Shown: piece by piece, positions 12,300 through 22,895 of the stretch | Layout of the letters: every line of letters starts with the position of its first letter | Numbering within the stretch: position 1 is the stretch's first letter | Assembly (NCBI RefSeq): GCF_010093535.1 | Contig: NW_022985162.1 | Span: forward strand, 1,147,213 to 1,211,212 | From: Lindgomyces ingoldianus | Taxonomy: Eukaryota; Ascomycota; Dothideomycetes; Pleosporales; Lindgomycetaceae | DNA length: 64,000 nucleotides | Direction: 5' to 3' | Translations under genes and position numbers: made by a program | The notes under the pieces: model-generated | Seen by the model: the letters and a program-made list of their open reading frames with translations, nothing else | Told to the model about the DNA's origin: nothing | The model's database searches: none

Positions 12300-12490
12300 A
12301 TGCTTATAGTATAAGCACTTAAGTAGTAAGAGTAAGAGTAGTGTACAGTGTGTACAGCGTACAAAGTAGGTAGGGTGGAGGCAACATGTTTCTAGTTTTA
12401 TTGCTCTGTCTTTTTCTTTATACAAAGAAAAAGAGGAATATCTAGATGTTTACACACAGAGGTTTACACACAAGCATTATGTACCACAAG
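12300..12490. repeat. Right inverted-repeat arm of the oldest element
   Basis: The reverse complement matches 183-301 joined to 9998-10095, that is the left arm with the nested LTR element removed. The outer boundary, near 12485-12490, coincides with the start of NLR-like coding sequence. Confidence 0.7.
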
Positions 12491-13265
12491 GGAGCAATCG
12501 AGAGCAGCCTACTTCAGGCATATATATCCGCGCTCCTGTTCAGTCTAGCATGCAGCTTAATTAGACTCTTTTTCAGCCGAGAAGTGCCTAATTGGGTGAC
12601 AATTAAGCCGGCTATACAGGACGGATGGAGTACTTGCCTACAGACGCTAGATGGCCTTCTCCCACGGCTCGGCCGGCTCGCGTCCGCATCGAGTGACCAT
12701 ACGATCAAGGTCTGGGACGCCAGCAGCGGTGAGTGTCTCCAGACGCTCGAGGGCCATAGCAGTTGGGTCAAGTCGATGGTCTTCTCCCACGACTCGGCCT
12801 GGCTCGCGTCCGCGTCGCACAATTATACGGTCAAGGTCTGGGACGCCAGCAGCGGCTCATGCCTCCAGGTGCTCATAGCGGTTGGGTCAACCCGGTGGCC
12901 TTCCATAACTCGGCCCGGCTCGCGTCAGCGTCAGGTGACCGTAAGGTCAAGGCCTGAGACGCTAGCAACCGCGAATGCCTCCAGACGCTCGGGGTTAGCA
13001 AGGTACTCTACCGCATTTCATTTGATATCTCTGACTCATATCTTTATACTGGAATTAGCACTATCAACATTAGTGCTCCATCAAGTTCACGAACAGAACC
13101 TTACAATCCTCAATATCAAAGTCTAGCTCTAAGCTCGGACAGCGTATGGATAACCACAACTTCGAGAACCTAGTGTGGTTACTCTCAGGCTATCGGCCGT
13201 CATGCTTAGCGGTGTTAGGAATATGATTGGCGTTGGGGTTGGAACCGGAAGTATAGATATGCCGA
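12491..13265 (+). pseudogene. NACHT-WD40 (NLR-type) gene remnant, C-terminal part only
   Basis: The readable part starts with the linker typical of fungal NACHT-WD40 proteins (SLLQAYISALLFS, then KPAIQDGWSTCLQTL), followed by WD40 units with SASSDHTIKVWD, SSGECLQTLEGHS and HNYTVKVWD. The first WD unit has lost about 14 residues between CLQTLDG and LASAS. A frameshift near 12868 moves the third unit (HSGWVNPVAF) to another frame, and a stop (tga) follows at about 12956. The ordinary C-terminal region resumes downstream (LVWLLSGYRPSCLAVLG, then IGVGVGTGS) with two more frame breaks. The HET/NACHT half is absent: the sequence meets the inverted-repeat arm at about 12490. In the family, WD40 repeats sense ligands for non-self recognition or regulated cell death; this copy cannot make such a protein. 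Confidence 0.85.
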
Positions 13266-13999
13266 GTTGAACCGAATGCATTCCGAGTCTTTGGAGATTT
13301 ATATAGAGATAACTTTCTATGCTATATTTTTATTACCTCTATTTCACAGAGATGTCTGAGGATTAACGTGAATATATAGCTGACTCATTTGCTACTGCGA
13401 AGCTTCGAAGCACCCTCGAGATCATGTGACAAGAATGGTTAATAGACCTACGTGATGAAGATTGCCACTTAAGCATCGTCAGAACTACATTAACTAAAGA
13501 ATTTACTGTCTTAATTTTAAACTAATGACAAGCTAAGATAGCGGAATTGCTAATTTTGTGTAATTCTGGTAATATTCTTGGAGAAATAATAGTGTGGTGT
13601 GGACAGGCCCTAGGTTGCTTCGCAATCAAAGTATCTCTAACTTATTCCCGGACGCAGGGCTTTCCACTACCCAGGGAGGAGTTAGCTTTTTTGGCTGAAA
13701 TAGTACCAGCCGCTATTTTCAATATCCACTGCATCTTCATTGGTCCCCCAATGGGCAACTATTTTTTCCCTAGCTACTATCGCTCGAAAGCGAGGAACTG
13801 ATGTGTTACCCCGCTCCCCTTTCCCAGAAATCCCTGCATCCGTATCTGCAGCATGTTCGCAGATGGTAAATCTACGCGATGGCATTCTTGCCCCTCCATG
13901 ACTTGGGCATCTCTCAACGCCCTTAGATGAACGAACCAAAACAACTAACCAAGTAGGGGAGACTCTTTGGTACCTTTCGTCCTCTTGCCACGTTTACCA
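13266..13999. other. Gene-free spacer before the P450 gene
   Basis: Short frames are present (for example 13547-13801) but none looks like a known protein, and no TATA box stands out. The last part is presumably the P450 promoter. Confidence 0.4.
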
Positions 14000-15664
14000 A
14001 TGCCTTCTGCTCAGATCTACCTCCTTGCTGGCTTCACAGCTCTCACTTTATGCCTCCTAAATCGCCTGATAAAGAACTACTTAGCCCTTCACCATCTCCA
14101 TCTTCCAGGTCCGATTCTAGCAAAACTCACATCAAAATGGCTTCTCGTGAACTTTGCGCGCGGTAACCAGATGAACGCCGTGCACGCGCTTCATCTCAAA
14201 CACGGCCCTGTCGTTCAGATCGGTCCGCGCGAAATCTCATTCTCTTCCGGGAAAGCACTCAAGGATATCTATTCTCCAATGACGAAATGCATGAAATCTC
14301 CGATCTATGAGTCCATGGGCCGTCCGGGGGTATTTGGCATGCGGGATAAGGAACAGCATCGGGAAAGGAGGAATCGAGTGGCTCATGTGTTTGCGATGAA
14401 TGTGCTGAAAGAGCTGGAGCCTGCTGTTCAGGCGCAAATCGCGAATTTGACTAGAATTCTGGGGGAATGTGGGGGTCGGCCTTTTGATGTTGTTAAGCCG
14501 ATGAGGATGCTGGCTCTGGATATTAGTGGTACTGTCACCTTGGAATTACAGTTCACCGTCCCGCTAGCTGTGCTGATAAAGTGGTAGGCGAAATTCTCCT
14601 CGGTCAATGTTTCAATGCACTGGGTGCAGCGGACCCTCCGTATTATGTAACGGTTATGAACTATGTCCATCCGATGTTCTCAATTGATCGAGAAGTACCG
14701 TGGCTAGGGGCTTTTCTACGGATGCTTCCTATCAAGAAAGTGAAAGACTTCACAGGATCAGTCCATTATATCTACGGTGTAAGCAGGCGTGCATTCACTT
14801 TTACTAGTCTTTGGGGTTGACTTTTGAGTAGTACGGTGAACAACAAATGCGAGATTCAATTGCCAAATTCGGTCGTCATTCACCACGAAGGAATATCATG
14901 ACCAAACTCATCGCTGGCGACCCCGAAAAAGGAACGCTCCCTCTGCCAGACCAGAATATTGCGGACGAAGTCAGTAATTTCATTTACGCAGCTGTCGACA
15001 CCACCGGAGTCGTAATGGCGTACTTCCTCTATGAATTAGCATCGAATCCTATATGGCAAGGCAGACTCCGAGAGGAGTTAATAATTGCGGAGATCCGAGA
15101 GAAAGACTTCCCGTACCAGCAGATACAACAACTACAGGTATTGCATGCTTGCATGTATGAAACTTTAAGACTTCATCCCGGAGCTGGGGTTGGTCTTCCG
15201 CGGATCACACCACCTGGGGGACTGCAGATCGATAACATTTTTGTTCCGGGGAATGTAAGGAGCCGCTCCAAATCGTTGAGTTTCAAGACAGGCACCTGAC
15301 AAGCGTGTATTAGATGACTGTTCATACCCCGACTCTCACGCTTCAGCGCGACCCCTCCGTCTTCCCCATTCCTGACTCTTTCAATCCTAGTCGCTGGCTC
15401 ACTTCCTCGAATACCTTCGTTGCGAGTTCCGAAATGCAGGCGCACACGTTCATCTGGGGTGGCGGGGAGCACAATTGTGCGGGCCAGAATATGGCGACCA
15501 TGGAAATCAAGATTATGGCTGCGAGAGTGATGAGTGAGTTCAAGGTTAGAGTGGAAAGTGAACGGACGCATCAGAATATGCGGATGCGTGATCATTTTGT
15601 CATTGCGCCGAAAGGGGGGAAGGGGTTGCTTGTTTTTGAGAGGGTTGAGGTGATGAAAGACTGA
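14000..15664 (+). CDS. Cytochrome P450 monooxygenase
   Basis: Exons by eye are 14000-14528, 14582-14778, 14832-15254 and 15314-15664 (499 residues); introns are 53, 53 and 59 bp. The ATG at 14000 (ttaccaATG) is chosen because no ATG opens the frame farther upstream. An N-terminal membrane anchor (about residues 5-24) is followed by the proline hinge (HLPGP), the I-helix motif AAVDTT (about 295-300), K-helix ExxR as ETLR (about 351), a PERF-like FNPSRW, and the haem loop WGGGEHNCAG with the cysteine ligand near residue 437. Such enzymes are ER-bound haem-thiolate oxygenases that need a P450 reductase. Two haem-loop positions deviate: Trp for Phe and His for the usual Arg. The substrate is unknown. 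The closest oxidoreductase is the SDR 2 kb downstream, but no backbone synthase lies nearby. Confidence 0.9.
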
Positions 15665-17785
15665 TATCAAGTTCATATTTTCGCAGCGGTCTAAAATATG
15701 CTACCGCAAAGGGTGCTCTCTAGAGATGGGTGGGGGAGCTTCTAGTTGTGTCAAGAAGGACTGACTTGAGCTTCGGTCCCTTTCATGTTATAGCAGAGTA
15801 GTAGTAAGAAGGCTATTACTGTATCTAAATAAGTTGGTGGTTGCACGCAATTTATACAATACAAGTCACTCTTGTGATATGATTCAGCTAAATAAAAGAC
15901 AAATGAGGGTGGGTTGGGATAGAATTGAGTTTAGCTGCTCGAAAAGGAGGGAAAGCGAGCTGAGAAAGGAAAACGCTAGTCTCGAGGCGGCTAGAAAGTA
16001 GGGTAATGTGTGGCACATTTCGGCGGGAATAACCCTTTTCCGGACATCGGCAACACGCCAAAGGCTTCCAAATCAGGCAGTACAACGGATAAAACTTCCA
16101 GTACATCAAGATGCGACAGTACCTTTTAGTTTGATGTCGCGTAATCGCTTGCTGAGGTACCTCACGACTCACAGTGATGATTCACATGATCTAGAGGCCC
16201 CTCGGTGTCAAATTGATACCAAAATTGCCCACAGTATCCAAAAGCTCAAGGTTACGTCATCCTTCTAACTGCTCGAATGAATTCGAATGTCAGAAATAAC
16301 ATCTCGGATTCGGTACCTAGTGGATAGAAGGTATCCACTATTCGCTCAAACCTGGTCAGCCCCAGAAACGACCGGCATTTCCACGCGCTTATAAAGAATG
16401 GGACCACTCGTTAACCTGCCATGCTGCCCACATCTTTAAAACCAACATCTCAACGCTGGAGTTTCGGCCTGCCTAGGAATTGATCCCTTAAATGATCTAA
16501 GCTCATCGTCGTAATGATTCGCGAAAGTTGCAACAATCCTCGATTATATTTTAAATTCAACATAGAAGATAGCATTACATAAAAATAAAAAAATGCCTGT
16601 ATTGACTCTACACTGCGTACACTTTCTCGACCCTTCGCGCGGTAGACATCTTGGGGGAGACTGAGAGTATAGGGGAAGAATTTATGGCTATAGATGAAGT
16701 CAATCGTTGGTTAAAGGGTGAATAGGGCGTCAAAGGTAGGAATAGAAAGAAAAGTGGGTCTGACACGTCCTGCTACTTCACGAATTACCGCATGGATCCC
16801 GTGATGACTCTATTTCATCCTCATGCTTTCTAATACTTCTTATACTCCACGCACAGAGTCAATTGAAAAGCTATAAATAAAATAATCAAAGCTATCTTCA
16901 ATCTACAGAACTACCTTTCGTAACATCTTCTCGTGCCAATAAGTCATGGGTTTGGCGAAGTAGAAAGTTTCCACCCTTCCTTTATCCTCAAGTGGATTTC
17001 CGAAGAACCCAGATTGATGAAAAGGCCTTCGGAGTATGCACAAGTGTTTGGGTGCTTCTTTGAAGGGCTGGAAACCTCTGGGACAAAGAAAGGGGAGATT
17101 CCGATGCCTTTTCCTGCCTAACTCAATCGCATCACTGTATCCTTAAGCTACTCACAATAACATCTCTCTCTATGAAGACTTGGACAATTCCCGACGCAAA
17201 ATAGAATTCGAATCACCACGATACGGGGGTCACCGTATTCATCTCTTTTCGGAGTGCTTCGGAACCTGGGTAGGAAACTTTCCGTACTCCGCAGGGCTTT
17301 TAGGAACCGCAAAGTATGACAGAGCTTCATCATCAGTATCCAGCCTCAATCTACCGATCAGCGTCTTCTATGCAAAGGACACTACCTGCCCAAATTGGAA
17401 AAACTCACGACCCTGACGAGACACTAGCCTTAAGCGGCGGTAAGTCGCCAATCAAGCCTTAGTCCGTACTAGCACTTGGCGAGCGACGGACCCTGGCCCT
17501 GGCATCGCGCTGACTTCAACACAATGGCTGTAGTTCCTCGATCAAAGCTAAATTGCAAGTGTTAGGCTCCTTCGGCCATTGCATCCCTTTCGCCGAACTA
17601 TTCGGATTCACCAGATGTTAACCCCGAATGATGCTCGAATCAGAGTCCACTCTTCATTCAGGTCATGAATATTCTTCTTACATTGAATATTATATAAAGA
17701 TCTAACGGAATGCCCAAGCCCTCAAGTCCCATTCCAAGCTCGGCATCACACCAACATCTCAGTAAACTTCCTCCAAATAACAACT
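15665..17785. other. 2.1-kb intergenic region, no recognised gene
   Basis: Several short frames occur on both strands (for example 16008-16268, 16933-17121 and 17180-17416), but none has a domain, signal peptide or convincing spliced extension. The right end contains the SDR promoter, with the TATA-like tatataaag at 17691. Confidence 0.4.
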
Positions 17786-18639
17786 ATGGCCACCCCAAAG
17801 ATCGTTCTCATCACTGGAGGTAACAGTGGCATTGGCTATGAAGCCGTCAAAGCATTACTAGAGTCCAACAAACCCTACCACATTCTCCTCGCTAGCCGTT
17901 CGCTAGAAAAGGGCGCACTTGCCGTCCAGAGTCTTCATGAGGAATGCCCTGAGTCAACAAACGCAGTTGAATCAGTCCAGCTCGACCTCACTAGCGATTC
18001 GTCAATCAGCGAACTTTTCGACCATGTCAAGGATAGCCATGGATATCTTGACGTCCTCGTGAACAATGCTGGTGTGGCCAAACCCCAGCACCCCTCGCAG
18101 AGACTAACTGATACTAAACCCTATTTCCAGGCGCCACATTCGACATCGAATTCCTGGCCGGCAACGTCACTCTCCGCGAATGCTTCACCAAATCCTATGA
18201 TGTCAACCTTGCAGGCACAAACGTCTTAACCTGGACTTTCATCCCTCTCTTACTCAAATCCTCCGACCCCCGCCTAATCTTCGTAGCCGGGCTATCCCAC
18301 CTCTCGCAAGCATCTGAGAAATACTTCCCCACGCCGCCACAGCCAGCTGGATGGCCGAAGAACATCGACTTTGAGACTATTGGATACCGATGCAGTAAAG
18401 TTGCACTCAATATGCTGATGTTGGACTGGAATCATAAACTCAAGGAAGATGGGGTTAAGGTTTGGTGTGTGGGACCGGGTTTTTTGGCGACGAATCTTGG
18501 AAATATGAAGGAGAAGGTTAAGGAGATGGGTGGCGGGCATCCAAGTATTGGAGGGAAGGTGCTTCGGAGGGTTGTTGAGGGAGAGAGAGATGCAGATGTT
18601 GGGAAGATTGTTCTTGGGGAGGGGCTCTGTCGATTCTAG
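17786..18639 (+). CDS. Short-chain dehydrogenase/reductase (classical SDR)
   Basis: Exons are 17786-18071 and 18131-18639 (264 residues). The 59-bp intron starts gtgtgg, has a consensus branch site (gactaac) and ends ttccag. The Rossmann motif is TGGNSGIGYE (about residues 10-19), NNAG lies at about 92-95 across the splice junction, and the active-site YxxxK is YRCSK; a serine in the GLSHLS segment is the likely third catalytic residue. The length fits classical NAD(P)H-dependent SDRs of the carbonyl-reductase type. The substrate is unknown. A TATA-like element (17691-17698) lies about 90 bp before the ATG. The shared neighbourhood with the P450 suggests, but does not prove, a common oxidative pathway. 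Confidence 0.9.
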
Positions 18640-19251
18640 GTGCAGATTCGAGCAAGTACTTTAATATCTTGCTTTGGATATGAAGGTTCTGGACGCGGGA
18701 TGATGGCCGTTTCCGGTTTCGCAACCGTCTTAGATTGAACATGTAATCTGAACCATATACAATTCCAAGCTTTCAAGGCAGCACTAACCGCTATTGTTTT
18801 TCAAACGCACCGATTTCTTCGCTAAACAGTCAGTCCTCAGTTCCTGCCAAGGCAGGATTCAATGAAAGGATTTCAACACAATATCTCTTAAGATTTAATA
18901 CGGACTGTGGGTCTAAGCGTCACGACTTTATTTGCCCTGTATGCGAAGGATTCGTTTACAGGATTCAGCACCGAGTGTCGACCACGATCTCAGTCTCAAT
19001 CAAACTTGTTCTTGACTATATGTAGTGAAGTTTCTACTCCAAGGAAGAAACATTCGGCTTTTTGCTTGAAACAGGCGGCTATAATATCCAGCGTAGTTGG
19101 AAGTTTTAGATACAGGTGATCCAGACCATCCGTTTGAGTGTATAAAAGGCGGCCTGACACCTGAGGATTGCTCTCCATCATTTCGCTTTTTCCGACATTA
19201 GTCCTTGAACTCCCCGCTAAACCTTGAGAATACTAAACAGAATCTTCTTTT
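18640..19251. other. Intergenic DNA with a promoter-like TATA element
   Basis: No gene is readable. At 19140-19148 the sequence tataaaagg forms a strong TATA element about 110 bp before the short frame at 19252. Confidence 0.4.
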
Positions 19252-19353
19252 ATGCCAAACATGCGTCTCCCCAACACCTTCGTGGCGGCTCTCCTTACCG
19301 TTTCCTCGACCTCACAACTGAGGAGATGCCGACGAAGCTACCGACTGATCTAG
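19252..19353 (+). pseudogene. Possible remnant of a small secreted-protein gene
   Basis: A TATA box (19140-19148) and a plausible leader precede an ATG at 19252 (and at 19261 in frame). The frame encodes a basic and then hydrophobic start (MRLPNTFVAALLTVSST) that resembles a secretory signal peptide, but it ends after 33 codons with no splice donor that restores a longer frame. The promoter may have outlived the coding part. Chance occurrence is also possible. Confidence 0.25.
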
Positions 19354-20627
19354 TTTATTTCAACACAACAACGGCGTACGGATAACCCCTCGCTATTGCA
19401 TTTTAAGTACCTTTTATCTGTTTGATATCTAAAATATCTGTTCTGAACCCTACCCACGAAACAATGGAGCTCGCTCATCGAGCTAACAACTAGTGTGTCT
19501 GTACGTAAACCCTCTTGGCCTAGGCCTCTTCCCAGTTCCATTTTCCTCTTCCTTCAACCAGGAGTCCCCACTAACATGCACTCTCCTTCCAATATTCTGT
19601 GACACATTGCAACAATGCATCACCGACGGTGGTGGGGCGAAAAAACTTCTCCATGCATCGCACTAAGCGGAAAGGGAAGCGATGCGCAGTGATATCCCGG
19701 AGGCACCCCTTCCACGCTCTTATTAATGACGAATGACAAGAGCGAACTTTGTTGTGGAGGATCGTGGGGTAGAGGGTCTAGTGGATGTGTATATACACTT
19801 CCAAGAGTATATTTTTCTTCCGGAGGCAAGCCGCCCATGCGAAATTAGATCAATAAATTCTTGAGTGTCTCACAGAGACCGAGGAAAGGGGGGTATGAGC
19901 GCGCGATTGTCAAAGGGTTTCGTAATTAAAGACAAAAGTGGTTGTGAGAAGACAAAGTGGGTGTCGACCAGGAGAATTAATATCCAACCCGAAACGCGTA
20001 CCACAGGCATACTTGATATGCACCTTTATATAAATACCGACTTCAACATAGTCGTAGGTCCAGATTAGGACAATTCCTCGGTCTCCGCTTTGTCCAAGGG
20101 CAGCACATGGCCGGCTCCAACATATTCCAGGGGTCGGAAAGTTTTAGTTTTTTTTCAGTCTAATGACCGAGGGCGACTAGACTTGGTGCGAGCCAATGGG
20201 TCCACAAGACTCAAGCTTCCGTCAATTTAGAAACGCGCGTAGGAGTTGGATTACAGTGAAAAATGACCGAAGACGAGGGAGTTGAAATAGAGATGGGCAT
20301 GAGAGACCGAAGGGAGGTTGGTAAGAATCAGAGGGGCTGACTAGGTAGGAGAGTACGCAGGACAGATTGGGTGTGTGTACAGTTGCTTTGCAGGAGAATT
20401 ACTATTACAAAGGATATATTCTACCAAGGGGGTATCTGGTTGAACGAATGACTGACTACTGGAAGCATTTCACTTGAGAAAAATACATCTGAGAAGCTTA
20501 ATCGAAGGTTCAACTAAAGATCCAACACTAGGGAGTTTCAATATATTGTTGATCGATTCCAATACGATGCCGGAAAAGGAGACGCCATCCAACGGCCCAT
20601 AAGTATTTCCAATTCTTAGACCATGCC
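19354..20627. other. Intergenic region, no recognised gene
   Basis: The frames here (such as 19620-19838 minus and 19865-20068 plus) lack domains and are probably chance. The right end is the 3' flank of the minus-strand seven-TM gene. Confidence 0.4.
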
Positions 20628-21899
20628 TTATTTCGAATTCGTAACCTCCGGACTCGGTGCACTCATCGGCACCGCGTTACTATACACCGGCTGCTGCTGC
20701 TGCTGCTGCTGATAATAATATGGTTGTCCTGTTGCCGGATTCAAGTATTGATACTGCTGGTTCTGAGCATTCGGCATCTGCTGATGTTGGTAAACGTGTT
20801 GCTGCTGCGCGACTGCTTCCTTCTGGTATTCTGGCTGTTGAGGAACGGACTGGTATGTCGGAGCGGCGTTGTACATTGGCTGCGGGACCGCAGCGGCAGG
20901 ATTAGCAAAGGCTCGATGCTTTGCGATGCAGAGGATGGCGATGAAGGAGAGGGCTTGGAAGAGATCTTCGATGTATTCAAAGGCTTGGTATGTGCGCTGC
21001 TGGTCCCAGGCCTTCCCCTGGTCGAAGTATTTGTCCATGACGGCTGCAATGGCTTCGACCAGATAGAAGAGGACCCAGATGAACATGCAAAAGGTGGCAA
21101 AACCGGCCCATCCCATGAGTCCCTGCATTGTCAGTTAGCGAGAGACTTTGAATGGTAATGGAGAGTGCTTACATGGGTGGGTATGCCTTTTGAGCGCATT
21201 TGAGAAATGGAAACGACCATAAGCGCGAATCCAGCGAAGATAGAAAGAAGGAAGAAGACCAAATAGGCGACTAAAAGACCTTTGAAAGGACTGATAACTG
21301 ATTCTGCGTTCGACCCGGCGTCTGTTGCGGTCCAGCTGTTGTACGCAGAAAGACCAGTGACAGCCACAGTTAGAATGCCAATAAAGCCCAGAACAACTCC
21401 GCTTATGATCTTATAGTAGGTAGGAGTGCCGCCGAGAGGTACTGCTAAATGGCTGTTGACGCCCCAGAAGAAGACGACGAGGAGAATGAAGTAGCCGAGC
21501 CTAAAGAAGATTCCGAATGCAATTTGCCATGAAAAGTAGGAGGAGTAGTCCGTGGTTGCGCATTCCTTGAGCATGGTTGCGATGATTATCAGAGCGTAGC
21601 CACTTGATCTCGTTAGTGAAGCGTGCTTTGAACGAGTGTTAGACTTACATGAGGAAGCACAGCTGTGCTACGCCATATACCCCACCGAGCAGTTTCCTCG
21701 ATTGGGGATAGTTCTTCTTCACCTTTCCGATACCAATCATAATGAAGAGTATGACCAGGAAAAAGACACAATAAGACACGAAAAAAGGTATTGGAGTTGA
21801 TAGGTACGACATTTTGAATGCGCCGGGACAGCTCGCGCTGATTCCACCACCAGATTTACCACCACCGCCTCCCCCTCCCTTGCCTCCTTTCGGAGCCAT
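20628..21899 (-). CDS. Seven-transmembrane protein with glutamine-rich C-terminal tail
   Basis: Exons on the minus strand are 21649-21899, 21173-21602 and 20628-21122 (391 residues); introns are 46 and 50 bp, with donors gtaagt and gtaagc and branch sites ctaac and ctgac. A glycine/lysine-rich start (about residues 1-20) precedes seven hydrophobic segments at about 35-58, 73-97, 107-130, 147-170, 190-214, 227-252 and 270-290. The tail (about 300-391) is rich in Gln, Tyr and Pro and includes a run of seven Gln encoded by a CAG tract at 20691-20713. The topology (seven TM plus a cytosolic low-complexity tail) resembles a receptor, but I recognise no named GPCR class and no enzyme motif. It could equally be a structural or trafficking membrane protein. 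Confidence 0.85.
20691..20713 (-). repeat. CAG/Gln trinucleotide microsatellite inside the seven-TM gene
   Basis: About seven consecutive gctgct units on the plus strand read as CAG glutamine codons on the coding strand. Length variation here would change the polyglutamine tail without shifting the frame. Confidence 0.85.
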
Positions 21900-22895
21900 T
21901 TTTATCTCGTTGAGATTTAGTTGAAGAGTAAATAAAAATCTTTAGAAAAGACGAAAGTGAGTGGACTTCTAGACCAAACACGCTGCAACAGAAGGTTGAT
22001 GCGACGAAAACCACGCATTATTGAACAGCAGCCTCATCTTCATTTATGGTCGCTTGAGTTCACCTATTTTTAACGCCTTGACCTCTTGCTGTCCCGCCTT
22101 GCTCGTATCCTCATTCCATGGTCGAATCAGAGACGAATTGGCTCAAGGTTGAAGGTTCTGCCAAGCTGATGAGGCGTTCTTTGCGAAAGCTCAGTGGCTC
22201 CTGATCTCCCAGTCCGTGTCGGTCAGAGCAGAATTAAGGGAGGCTGAAGCAAAGGCTGCAGCGATGAAGCCTTGTCGTGACATATTGAAGCTGTGGGTGG
22301 TCGGTCAGGAGACAGGATTCTCCGCCAGTCCGGGGGAGTCCTGGGCTTTTCGCACTGAGGGCAGGGGGGCAATGCGAAGTACGATGGCTAGGGGGGTTGA
22401 GGGGATTGGTCCATCTTCGCATTCCATTCCGAATGGGGGCTGAGTGTGTTTTAAATAGCGATGCCTGGGTTAGGCTCACCAGCAAGCACGTGAGTGGCTG
22501 GTGACTGTGGCGCAACCTTAATTCAGCCACACCCTTCGCATCGGCAATTGCATGCAGATGCATGCACGCCGCAAAGTTCCGCGCGAGCTTCCGCGCGAGC
22601 TTCACCAAACGACGGACGAACGCTGAATTCAAGTCGGAACCTCCGGCTTATAGAGGTCGTGTGCCCCAGCTTAAGCCACCTCATTCTTACCATATATCTT
22701 GCTTGCTCACTCGACAAGAATCATGTCTATGCCACCATTCTCTCTCAGCCCCGCCTCTGTTCCTTGGAACTCCCAGCTCAACCTTCTGCTCCCATCTCAT
22801 GATCCGCCGTGACCCATCACCCCATTAATACCCATTGATATTTGCCACATAGCCCGGTTGTACTTCTGTGACCGTACATCTTAGTACACTTCACC
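21900..22895. other. Divergent intergenic region between seven-TM and sterol acyltransferase genes
   Basis: The two genes point away from each other, so this 1-kb stretch should hold both promoters. A short tandem duplication of about 12 bp (ccgcgcgagctt) occurs at 22577-22602. CT-rich sequence precedes the acyltransferase ATG. No gene is supported. Confidence 0.45.

Noticed and set aside
14000..18639. Secondary-metabolite gene cluster
   Set aside because: Only a P450 and an SDR are present; no polyketide, peptide or terpene synthase, transporter or cluster regulator lies in the window.
20657..21158. Plus-strand frames opposite the seven-TM gene
   Set aside because: They are shadows of the minus-strand gene, including an alanine run from the CAG tract read in another frame.
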